From: Myxococcaceae bacterium
GTDB taxonomy: Bacteria; Myxococcota; Myxococcia; Myxococcales; Myxococcaceae
Direction of reading: 5' to 3'
NCBI GenBank assembly: GCA_017881265.1
Contig: JADGRA010000047.1
Location: 1-64,000 of the forward strand
DNA: 64,000 bases
Position numbers and translations under genes: made by a program. This document shows, piece by piece, positions 32,580 to 40,200 of the stretch; position 1 is the first letter of the stretch; each line of letters opens with the position of its first letter. Under the pieces are notes generated by a model. It worked only from the letters and a program-made list of their open reading frames with translations. It was not told where the DNA came from and did not search any database.

Positions 32580-32598
32580 GCCCCCCGAAAAGGGGGCC
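32579..32598. terminator. Bidirectional terminator between kinase and cysteine desulfurase genes
   Basis: GGCCCCC (32579-32585) pairs with GGGGGCC (32592-32598) across a CGAAAA loop, exactly between two convergent genes. Confidence 0.6.
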
Positions 32599-32605
32599 GA
32601 CGCCT

Positions 32606-33754
32606 TCAGGCCGCCGCAGCGCCGAGGCCGAGGCGCGTCACGTGGCGGACGAGCGCGTCCACGGCCGTGTCCACCTCGTCCGCCGTGGTGCGCGGGCCCA
32701 GGGACACCCGCAGACTGGAGCGGGCCGCCTTCGGCTGTAGCCCCATGGCGGTGAGGACATGGCTTGCCTGCAGCGTGCCCGAGGCGCAGGCGGCCCCGGT
32801 GGAGACGCAGATGCCGTCCAGGTCGAGGGCAATGAGAAGTGTCTCGGCGTCGATGCCGTCGAAGCGCAAGTTGGTGGTGTTGGGGACGCGGGGGGCCGTC
32901 CCATTCACGCGCGCCCCGTGCGTGCGCTCCAGCACTGCATGCTCGAGACGGTTTCGCAGCGCCGCCGTCCTTCCGGCCATCTCGGCCAGGCCCTGCTGGG
33001 AAAGTTCCAGCGCTAGGGCGAGCGCCTCGGCCAAGGCCACCGACGGGGTGCCGCCCCGCCGGCCCCCTTCCTGGTGTCCCGCCGAGAGGGCCTCCAGCTT
33101 CACCCCCCTCCGCACGACGAGGACGCCGACGCCCGCAGGCCCGCCAAACTTGTGGGCACTCAAGGAGAGGAGGTCTGCGTCCACGTGGCGAAGCGAGACC
33201 TCCACCTTCCCGACCGCCTGCACGGCGTCGGTGTGGAAGAGGATGCCCGCCGCCCGGGCGGCGCGGGCCACCTCGGCCACCGGCTGCAGGACGCCCGTCT
33301 CGTTGTTGGCCCACATCAGCGAGCAGAGAGCGACGTCCGGGCCGAGCTGCGCCAGCAGCGCCTCGGCCGGCACCTGGCCATCCGGGGCGGGGGGCACCTC
33401 GGTCACCGTGGCCCCCAGCGCCTTCAGTTGCTGGGCGGCGAAGACGACCGCCGGGTGTTCCACGCTGGACGTCACCACGCGGGTGCGGTGCGGCTCCGGA
33501 CGGGCCAGCCAGCTCCCCTTGATGGCCAGCGCATCGGCCTCGGTGCCGGACGCCGTGAACACCACCTCGCGCGGCTCGCAGCCCAAAAGGCGAGCCACGC
33601 GCGCCCGGGCCGTGTCGAGCCGGGCGCGGGCGGCCCGTCCAGTCGCGTGCACGCTGCTCGGGTTGGTGGGCAGGGTGGTGGAGAGGGCACGCGCCAGGGC
33701 CTCCGCCACCTCGGGGGCGAGCGGGGTGCTGGCGTTGTGGTCGAGGTACACCAT
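32606..33754 (-). CDS. Cysteine desulfurase (NifS/IscS type)
   Basis: A 382-residue PLP enzyme that removes sulfur from cysteine as an enzyme persulfide for Fe-S clusters or thionucleosides. The N-terminal MVYLDHNASTPL, NPSSVHATGR and VVFTASGTEADALAIKG are family signatures. The PLP Lys is in LSAHKFGGPAGVG and the active Cys in STGAACASGT. The short loop around the Cys suggests a group I or NifS-like enzyme. No iscU, iscA or thiI is adjacent. The ATG lies 93 bp after the DHH gene, across a tandem repeat. Confidence 0.9.
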   Translation of the reverse strand: MVYLDHNASTPLAPEVAEALARALSTTLPTNPSSVHATGRAARARLDTARARVARLLGCEPREVVFTASGTEADALAIKGSWLARPEPHRTRVVTSSVEHPAVVFAAQQLKALGATVTEVPPAPDGQVPAEALLAQLGPDVALCSLMWANNETGVLQPVAEVARAARAAGILFHTDAVQAVGKVEVSLRHVDADLLSLSAHKFGGPAGVGVLVVRRGVKLEALSAGHQEGGRRGGTPSVALAEALALALELSQQGLAEMAGRTAALRNRLEHAVLERTHGARVNGTAPRVPNTTNLRFDGIDAETLLIALDLDGICVSTGAACASGTLQASHVLTAMGLQPKAARSSLRVSLGPRTTADEVDTAVDALVRHVTRLGLGAAAA

Positions 33755-33780
33755 TCGGGGGGGGGCGGCCGTCCGGGGGG

Positions 33781-33843
33781 GACTCTAGCCCGTCCGGGGG
33801 GGACTCTAGCCCGTCCGGGGGGGACTCTAGCCCGTCCGGGGGG
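33781..33843. repeat. 21-bp tandem repeat, three perfect copies
   Basis: Three head-to-tail copies of a unit made of GACTCTAGCCCGTCC plus six Gs occupy 33781-33843, flanked by partial copies (CCGTCCGGGGGG on the left, GGGGCGGC on the right). It lies between the DHH gene stop and the cysteine desulfurase start. Each copy contains CTAG, a rare tetranucleotide in many GC-rich genomes. The perfect identity implies recent slippage expansion. Confidence 0.9.
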
Positions 33844-33847
33844 GCGG

Positions 33848-34942
33848 CTACGTGTCGCCGGCCAGGAGCGAGCGCGGGGCCTGGCCGGTGGCGCCGAAGG
33901 CCTGGAGGAAGTCGCGCAGCAGCTTGCGCTTCAGTCGGGCGGCGGCGTCGCGGGAGGCGGGCAGGGGCAGGCGCGCGCCGGCCATGCTGCCGTGTCCGCC
34001 GGCCGAGCCGCCGCGGTTCTCACACAGCTCGCGCATCAGTCGGCCGGCATTCATCCGCCGGTCGCGCACGCGCAGGGAGACGTAGAGGCTGCCCTGGTAG
34101 GTGCCATAGGCGAGCGACCACTTCACCCCTTCCAGGGACATGAGGCGCTCGGCCACCTCGGCCACCATGTCCGGGGTGTAGATGTCCTTCAAGTCCGCGA
34201 CGACGACGGTGTCGCCGTACAGCTTCGCCCGTTCGATGGCCAGGTGGTACAGCCGGAAGTACTCGGCCGGGAGGTCCGGATGTTCAATCCGGCCGAGCAG
34301 GTGCTTGTCCACGCGCGGGAAGAGCCAGAGGTAGGCCTCCACGTCGCGGGGCGTCGTCTGCCGGCCTAAGTCCCGGCTGTCCGTCTTGATGCCGTAGAAG
34401 AGGGCGGTGGCCATTTCCGCGGAAGGCTCCAGCCGCGCGGCCCGCAGGTACTCCACCACCATGGTGGAGGTGGCGCCGAAGTCCCCGCCCACGTCCGCGA
34501 AGGGGGCCTGGAGACTCCCGTCCCGCAGCGGGTGGTGGTCCACCACAATGTCCACCGGGTAGCGGGGCGGGATGGAATGGTTTCCGGTGGGGGGCTGGGT
34601 GTCCACCAGGCCCAGCAAGTCGTACTCGTCGAAGACCACCTGGCTGACGGGGACGACGGGAAGGTGAAGCACCTTCACCAGGGCCAGGTTCTCCGAGCGG
34701 CCGATGATGCCGCCATAGGCCGCGTGGGCCTGTAGGCCCCCCTTCCGCTCGAGGAGGAAGGTGAGTCCCACCGCGGCCGCCAGGCTGTCCGGGTCCGGGT
34801 TGTCGTGGGTGAGGACGAGGGCGCGCTTGCGATGGTGGGCCAGCTCGAGCAGCGCGCCCAGCTTGTCCCGGGCCGGCATGTCCGCCAGGGGCGTTTCCGG
34901 GGGCTCCTCGGACTTCGTTCGACTCGACAACGGGGACGGCAT
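33848..34942 (-). CDS. DHH/DHHA1-family phosphoesterase
   Basis: A 364-residue Mn-dependent phosphoesterase of the DHH superfamily, which includes NrnA oligoribonucleases/pAp phosphatases and GdpP. Motifs are LTHDNPDPDSLAAAVGL, EYDLLGLVDTQPPTGNHSIP, DIVVDHHPL and YGIKTDSRDLG. The C-terminal DHHA1-like region has LYVSLRVRDRRMNAGRLMRELCENRGGSAGGHGSMAGA, with the GGGHxxAxG-type substrate motif. It probably degrades nanoRNA or pAp. The ATG at 34942 gives the shortest sensible N-terminus. The first 21 residues are not conserved, so a start at the internal Met22 is possible. Confidence 0.85.
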   Translation of the reverse strand: MPSPLSSRTKSEEPPETPLADMPARDKLGALLELAHHRKRALVLTHDNPDPDSLAAAVGLTFLLERKGGLQAHAAYGGIIGRSENLALVKVLHLPVVPVSQVVFDEYDLLGLVDTQPPTGNHSIPPRYPVDIVVDHHPLRDGSLQAPFADVGGDFGATSTMVVEYLRAARLEPSAEMATALFYGIKTDSRDLGRQTTPRDVEAYLWLFPRVDKHLLGRIEHPDLPAEYFRLYHLAIERAKLYGDTVVVADLKDIYTPDMVAEVAERLMSLEGVKWSLAYGTYQGSLYVSLRVRDRRMNAGRLMRELCENRGGSAGGHGSMAGARLPLPASRDAAARLKRKLLRDFLQAFGATGQAPRSLLAGDT

Positions 34943-35214
34943 GGGGGGACGAGCGCCTCTTGCTGCCGGACCGGGAGCCGGGGCCTTCTGCCATAGCTCT
35001 CCGGACGGGGGGTTTCCAGCGCGCCGGGCGGGCAGCCGGCCAACCCCTCGCATTGCCTGGGAAATTTCCGGGTGGCCCGGGGGCCGCCGCCACGCCCCGT
35101 CCGTCGTCGTTTCCCGCCCACGTCCCGGGCGGGGGGTCAACAGACGCCTGGCCCCCCCCAGCTGCTGGGCGTTGCGTCCGCGCTCGGGCTGCAGGGCGGG
35201 CCGGTTCGCCTGGC

Positions 35215-36078
35215 TCAGCCGGCCGGCGCGCGCTGCGGGCGCGGACGCGGGCCTTGCACCAGCGACTGCAGGCGCCGCAGCGTCGCCCGGTAGCGGTCTG
35301 GCCGGGGGGTTTCCAGCACCGCTGGGGTGTGCCGGAAGCGCTCGTCGTTGACGAGGGCACGGAAGCCGCGCAGGCCCATGGCCCCGTGGCCCACCTCGGC
35401 GTGCCGGTCCTTCCGGCAGCCCAGGGGCCCGACCGAGTCATTCAGGTGGAAGCAGCGGATGCGCCGAAGTCCGAAGCGGCGGATGGACTCGTCCAGCACG
35501 GCCGTCATGCCGGGCCGGGTGGAGACGTCATAGCCGGCGGCAAACAAATGGCAGGTGTCCAGGCAGATGCCGAGGCGCGATGGGCTGGAGGCGCGGAGGA
35601 GGATTTCCTCCAGATGTTCCAGCCGCCAGCCCAGGCAGTTTCCCTGGCCGGCGGTGACTTCCAGGCAGACGCGCGGCCGAAGGCCCGGCGTCCGCGCGTG
35701 AATGTCGTCGAGGGCCCGGGCGACGCGGCGAAGCCCGGTGCGGACGTCCGGGTGGCTGCCCGGGTGCAGCACCAGCGAGGGGATGGCCAGTGCCGCGCAG
35801 CGCTGCAACTCATCCACCACCGCCGAAACCGAACGTTCCCGCAGCAGCGGGTCCTCGGTGGCGAGGTTGACGAGGTAGCTGCCGTGGGCGATGGGCGCCA
35901 GGGCCCCGGCGCGCGCCTGCCGGCGGAAGGACAGGGCTTCGGCCTCCAACAGCGGCGGCGACGTCCAACCGCGGGCCGACCGGGTGAAGACTTGGAGGCT
36001 TCGGCCCCCGTCGGCATGGGCCCGGGAAATGGCTTGGGAGATGCCGCCCGCGATGGAGGTGTGGGCGCCGAGCCGCAT
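35215..36078 (-). CDS. nfo: Endonuclease IV (AP endonuclease)
   Basis: Cleaves DNA at abasic sites in base-excision repair. A 287-residue TIM-barrel enzyme with RLGAHTSIAGGI, AHGSYLVNLA and LVLHPGSH. CLEVTAGQGNCLGW, GICLDTCHLFAAGYDVST and CFHLNDSVGPLGCRKDRHAEVGHGAMG follow, together supplying the trinuclear zinc ligands. VLETPRP closes the barrel. It lies 23 bp downstream of the Fic gene and is likely co-transcribed. Confidence 0.94.
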   Translation of the reverse strand: MRLGAHTSIAGGISQAISRAHADGGRSLQVFTRSARGWTSPPLLEAEALSFRRQARAGALAPIAHGSYLVNLATEDPLLRERSVSAVVDELQRCAALAIPSLVLHPGSHPDVRTGLRRVARALDDIHARTPGLRPRVCLEVTAGQGNCLGWRLEHLEEILLRASSPSRLGICLDTCHLFAAGYDVSTRPGMTAVLDESIRRFGLRRIRCFHLNDSVGPLGCRKDRHAEVGHGAMGLRGFRALVNDERFRHTPAVLETPRPDRYRATLRRLQSLVQGPRPRPQRAPAG

Positions 36079-36101
36079 GGTGCGCCCCCGGCGGTGCGCC
36101 C

Positions 36102-36932
36102 TTAGTTGATGGCGCGGTAGCGGCGCGCCTGGTCCCGGAAGAACTTCAGCCCGTTGTCGAGCGAGTTCTCCATCGCATCCATGAGGAGGGTGCGGAAGGT
36201 GGAGGGCGTGCCGCGGAACGCCTCGTAGTAGCGCTGCCGGTCGATGGAGTGGATGACGCAGGGCAGGTAGCCGTGCCGCTGCAACAAGAGGTTGCTCGCC
36301 ACGCGGCCCACCTTCCCGGAGTGCTCGGAGAAGGGGAAGATTTGCAGGAACTGGAACTGGAAAGTCGCCGCCTGCTTGATGGGGTGGTACTCGCGGAACT
36401 CCGTTGAACCGGTGAATTCCACTAGCTTCTCGAGAAGGGCCGGGATTTTCGCCGGCTGGGCGATGTCGTGGAAGTAGGTCCGGTGCAACGGCATGTCGCG
36501 CCGCAGGCCGGCCCGGTCGCGCTCCTTGGTGAGTTCCTTCTCGGTGCGCTCGCGCCGCTCCGCGGCCGCCCGGGAGGCCTGGGCCTCGGGCGTGTTGCCG
36601 AGCAGCAAGTCGTGGATGCGCTTGATGACGGTCATCGACACCGCCGACTGCTTGCGGCCAGCGGACTTGGCTTCCTCGCGGATGTAGTCGATGGCGGCCT
36701 TGTGGTTGCGGATGTCCAGCACGGCCGGCACCATGGACGCATCCGGTGGGCCGTCCGGGTGCAGCGCCGCCTGCAATTCCTGCGGCGCGTACACCACGCC
36801 CTCGAGCGCGTTGTCGTGGTACACCCAGGACATCTCGAAGCGGTCGAGGAACTCGCGCGCCTTGGGATGCTCGGCGAAGAGTTCACGCAACGACTCGTTC
36901 TTGTCGTCGATTTCCTGGTAACGCTCTTTCAC
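36102..36932 (-). CDS. Fic-domain protein with degenerate catalytic motif
   Basis: A 276-residue Fic/DOC-fold protein; active members transfer AMP or another phosphate-linked group to target hydroxyls. The N-terminal part has FEMSWVYHDNALEGVVY, resembling the inhibitory S-x-IEGN helix region. The core has TYFHDIAQPAKIPALLEKLVEF and then FPFSEHSGKVGRVASNLLLQ. The canonical motif is HPFxDGNGRxxR. Here the catalytic His is Phe and the GNGR stretch is SGKVGR, so AMP transfer by the standard mechanism looks impossible. The GTG at 36932 is chosen because conservation starts there. Confidence 0.78.
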   Translation of the reverse strand: MKERYQEIDDKNESLRELFAEHPKAREFLDRFEMSWVYHDNALEGVVYAPQELQAALHPDGPPDASMVPAVLDIRNHKAAIDYIREEAKSAGRKQSAVSMTVIKRIHDLLLGNTPEAQASRAAAERRERTEKELTKERDRAGLRRDMPLHRTYFHDIAQPAKIPALLEKLVEFTGSTEFREYHPIKQAATFQFQFLQIFPFSEHSGKVGRVASNLLLQRHGYLPCVIHSIDRQRYYEAFRGTPSTFRTLLMDAMENSLDNGLKFFRDQARRYRAIN

Positions 36933-36984
36933 GGGGCCGGGGCGCGCACGCGTCGAGAGCCAAGGGGCGCCTCTCGAACGGGCG

Positions 36985-37002
36985 CGGGACAATAGAGTCC
37001 CG
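36985..37002. terminator. Small hairpin between ilvE and Fic genes
   Basis: CGGGAC (36985-36990) and GTCCCG (36997-37002) form a 6-bp stem with a six-base loop in the 164-bp spacer between two minus-strand genes. It could terminate or attenuate ilvE transcripts. No U-tract follows. Confidence 0.35.
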
Positions 37003-37096
37003 GAGGCAACTCCGCAAGGGCGACGTGGCCAGCGTCGCACGGCCCAGCGGCTGCCGTCGGGGCGCCCGCCCCCCATTTTGGGGTGAACCGCGCTCC

Positions 37097-38044
37097 TCAG
37101 ACGTACGTCAGCCACTCCGCGTACGTCGGCGTCTGCCCGCGCACGGCCCGGAAGTAGGCCTCCTGCAGCGCCTTCACCACTGGCCCCGGGCGGCCCGCGC
37201 CGACGGCGCGGTTGTCCACTTCCCGCACCGGGGTGATTTCGGCCGCGGTCCCGGTGAAGAAGACTTCCCGGGCGAGGTACAGGGCGTCCCGGGTGAAGGG
37301 CACCTCCTCCACTGTGTGGCCGAGCTCGCGCAAGAGGGCAATCGCCGTCTTGCGGGTGATGCCGTCGAGGATGGGGGAGGAGAGGGGGGGCGTCTTCACC
37401 ACGCCCTCCTGGCTGATGAGGAAGACGTTCTCCCCGGAGGCCTCGGCCACCAGCCCGGTGAGGTCCAAGAGGATGGCCTCGTCATAGCCGGCCTGCACCG
37501 CCTCCCGCTTGGCGAGGATGGAGTTGACGTACTGCCCGGTAATTTTTCCGCGCGCCATGCTGACGTTGATGGGGTTTCGGCAGAAGCTGCTCACCTTGGC
37601 GCGGATGCCCTCGCGCATCCCCTTCTCGCCCAGGTAGGCGCCCCAGTCCCAGGCGGTGATGGCCACCCGGGTGGGGTTGATGGCCCCGAGGCCCATCGCG
37701 CCGTCGCCCATGAAGGCCAGCGGCCGCAGGTACGCCCCGCCCTTGAAGCGGTCCTTCTGTGCCCGCAGCAGCTCCAGGCAGGCCTCGCTGAGGGTGGCCT
37801 CGTTCCACGGCATCTTCAGCTGGACGATGTGCGCCGAGTCGAAGAAGCGCCTCAGGTGTTCCGGCAAGCGGAAGATGGCAAGCCGTCCGTCGACGGTGGC
37901 GTAGGCGCGGATGCCCTCGAAGACGCCCAGGCCATAGTGCAGGGCGTGCGTCATCACCGGCACCTGCCCGTCGGCCCACGCCACCAGCTTTCCATCGAGC
38001 CACATGCGGTCCGCGGTGAGGACTGTCGAGGAGGTGGAGCTCAT
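37097..38044 (-). CDS. ilvE: Branched-chain amino acid aminotransferase
   Basis: A 315-residue fold-type IV PLP aminotransferase making Leu, Ile and Val from their 2-oxo acids. MTHALHYGLGVFEGIRAY, GAYLRPLAFMGDGAMGL, the PLP Lys in NSILAKREAVQAGYDEAILLD and VAEASGENVFLI are present. So are LDGITRKTAIALLRELG and EVFFTGTAAEITPV. It is of the IlvE class rather than D-amino-acid or ADC-lyase types because of GLGVFEGIRAY plus the RPLAFMG segment. The ATG at 38044 was chosen; the response-regulator gene ends 35 bp upstream. Confidence 0.94.
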   Translation of the reverse strand: MSSTSSTVLTADRMWLDGKLVAWADGQVPVMTHALHYGLGVFEGIRAYATVDGRLAIFRLPEHLRRFFDSAHIVQLKMPWNEATLSEACLELLRAQKDRFKGGAYLRPLAFMGDGAMGLGAINPTRVAITAWDWGAYLGEKGMREGIRAKVSSFCRNPINVSMARGKITGQYVNSILAKREAVQAGYDEAILLDLTGLVAEASGENVFLISQEGVVKTPPLSSPILDGITRKTAIALLRELGHTVEEVPFTRDALYLAREVFFTGTAAEITPVREVDNRAVGAGRPGPVVKALQEAYFRAVRGQTPTYAEWLTYV

Positions 38045-38079
38045 GAGGGGCAGAGTGTTTGAGGTGACGCCCCCCAAAG

Positions 38080-40152
38080 TCAAAGCCCGCCGCGCTTGTC
38101 CTTCCCCTTTTGCAGCCGGTGGGCCCAGCTCAGGATGGACAACTCCTTCAGGGCGTCCCCGCTCGAGGGGTTGCATTCCAGCGCCCTTTCGAAGGCCCGG
38201 GTGGCCTCCTCCGCGCGGCCCAGGGCCTTGAGGACGTAGCCCAGGAACAGGTGGGCCTTCTCCAGGGTGGGGCTGAGTGCGACGGCGCGCTCCAGGGCGG
38301 CGCGCGAGATTTGCGCCTCCTCGGCGACGTCCGGGGACTGCTGGAAGCGCGCCCAGCCGAGGTAGGCCACGAATTCCCCCTCCTCGGGCTGCAACTGCAC
38401 CGCCTCCTCGAAGAGGACACGCGCCCCGGCGACGTCGCCCGCGGCGAGCAGCTGCTGGCCGCGCCGGAAGGTGCTCTCGGCCTGAAGCATGCGCCCCACT
38501 GCCTCCCCGACCTCGTGTCGGACGCCCCCCGAGCCGAGCTGGCTCCGGTACTCGGCCCGCGCGGCCGCGTCCACCAGGGCGTCGCGGGCCTTGCCGAGCA
38601 GCTCCTGGATGGCAGCCGCCAGCTTCTGCACCTCGGCGCTGGAGGAACCGACGAACTTGTCCAGGTGGTACTCGCGCACCAGTTCCCGGTGGGCGCGCCG
38701 CACCTCGTCCGGCGGGGCGTCGGAGCGCACGCCGAGCAATTCGAAGAAGTCCATTCGCCTCATGGCGGCGAGGGTGCCGAGCAGCCGCTCGCGCTGCGCG
38801 CCGTCCTCGTCCTCCACCACCTCATCCTTGAGCTCGAGCGGCTCCTCGTCGTCGTCCGCCCCCTGGGGAATCTCCTGTGTGACGGCCTCCACGCTGGACA
38901 CCTCGGCCGCCTCGGGCTCGGCCGGCCGCTCCCGGCGCTCGGTGCGCAGCTCCACCATCTGCGAGGCGAGCAGGGCGTACAAAAGCCGGTCGGTGTCGAG
39001 CGGCGGCAGCAGCGCCAGCGCGCGCAGGTCGGCCACCGTGCGGCTGCCGTCCATCTTCGCGAGCAGCTGCAGCTCCTCTTCGCCGAGGCCCATGTCCTGA
39101 CCGGCGAACAGGGGGTCCTCGGTGGGCCACACCACCCGGTCGGAAACGTCGCCCAGCCGGGCGCGCAGGCGCGCCTCGTCGAAGCCGCGGCGGACACCCT
39201 CGTGGATGATGGCGGCGGGGGACAGTTCCAAGCGCACCGTGTCCGGCGGGGCCTGCAGGGCGGGGTTGAACTGCCACTCCCCGCTGAACCAGGAGAAGAC
39301 GTCCATCAGCTTGAGCCGCAGCTGCAGGTCCAGCGCGTAGCGCAGGTTGTGGGGGCTGATGACGCCCATCTCGATGAGGACGGTGCCCTGCTGGCGCCCG
39401 GAGGCCTTCATCCGCTCGAGCGAGGCCCCGCAGTCCGCCTCCGACAGCATGCCCTCGCGCACCATGACGCGGCCGAGACACTCCCCCAGGCGGTTGCTCT
39501 TCACGCTGACCGGCACGCCCTGGCGGAGAAAAATAATCTTCTTCACCTTGTCCCGGCGCAGCAGCAGCGCGCCGGTGGCGCCCTGCCGGTGCAACGAGGC
39601 GAGCACCTCGGCAAAGGGGGCCTCGGAGAAGTCCCCGCGCGCCGCGGCTGCGGGGGCGAGCGCCGAGTCCACCTGGGCCGCCTCGGCGCGCGCCCGCGGG
39701 TCGGCCAGCGGGTCGCCGCGGGGGGACTCCGGGACGGGGGTGGGCGGCGGGGGCGGGCTGGGGTAGCGGTCCTTCAGGACGTCCCGCAGCTTCTCGAAGA
39801 GGGCCCCCAGCTTGAAGGGCTTCTCGACGAAGGCGGCCGCGCCGTGGCGCTCCACCGCTTCCTGGGCCTGCAGGCGGGACTTGTAGATGCCGGAAATCAT
39901 CAGCACCGGCACCTGGGCGCCGGCCGGGGTGGACTTGATGCGCCTGGCCACTTCATAGCCGTTGAGGAGCGGCAACAGGACGTCCAGCACCACCACGTCG
40001 AAGGGGCGCTGCTCGAAGGCCTTGAGGGCCGACTCGCCGTCGCGCTCCATGGTGACGTTGAAGCCGGCGCCCCTCAGCGCATCGCCGAGCATCCGCTGCA
40101 CGTGGCGGTCATCGTCGACGACGAGGACGTGGACAGGTTCGCTCGAAGACAA
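38080..40152 (-). CDS. Receiver-DUF4388-J-like-TPR fusion response regulator
   Basis: A 690-residue cytosolic protein. Residues 1-125 are a receiver with a complete acidic pocket (VVDDD), phospho-acceptor Asp57 and the KPFK lysine. A Pro-rich linker leads to a DUF4388/PatA-type domain (about 170-300). A further helical region follows. A J-domain-like segment (MDFFELLGVRSDAPPDEVRRAHRELVREYHLDKF, about 470-500) carries HLD where J-proteins have HPD. The C-terminus holds three or four TPR units (for example SRAALERAVALSPTLEKAHLFLGYVLKALGR). It looks like a phosphorylation-controlled scaffold. TTG start; no kinase gene is adjacent. Confidence 0.85.
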   Translation of the reverse strand: MSSSEPVHVLVVDDDRHVQRMLGDALRGAGFNVTMERDGESALKAFEQRPFDVVVLDVLLPLLNGYEVARRIKSTPAGAQVPVLMISGIYKSRLQAQEAVERHGAAAFVEKPFKLGALFEKLRDVLKDRYPSPPPPPTPVPESPRGDPLADPRARAEAAQVDSALAPAAAARGDFSEAPFAEVLASLHRQGATGALLLRRDKVKKIIFLRQGVPVSVKSNRLGECLGRVMVREGMLSEADCGASLERMKASGRQQGTVLIEMGVISPHNLRYALDLQLRLKLMDVFSWFSGEWQFNPALQAPPDTVRLELSPAAIIHEGVRRGFDEARLRARLGDVSDRVVWPTEDPLFAGQDMGLGEEELQLLAKMDGSRTVADLRALALLPPLDTDRLLYALLASQMVELRTERRERPAEPEAAEVSSVEAVTQEIPQGADDDEEPLELKDEVVEDEDGAQRERLLGTLAAMRRMDFFELLGVRSDAPPDEVRRAHRELVREYHLDKFVGSSSAEVQKLAAAIQELLGKARDALVDAAARAEYRSQLGSGGVRHEVGEAVGRMLQAESTFRRGQQLLAAGDVAGARVLFEEAVQLQPEEGEFVAYLGWARFQQSPDVAEEAQISRAALERAVALSPTLEKAHLFLGYVLKALGRAEEATRAFERALECNPSSGDALKELSILSWAHRLQKGKDKRGGL

Positions 40153-40200
40153 GCGCTTCCCCCAGCGCGCGCCCCCATGCGCTGCGCTCGGGCGCTCTAG

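Noticed and set aside
33781-33843. CRISPR array
   Set aside because: The repeats are contiguous with no unique spacers and only 21 bp long.
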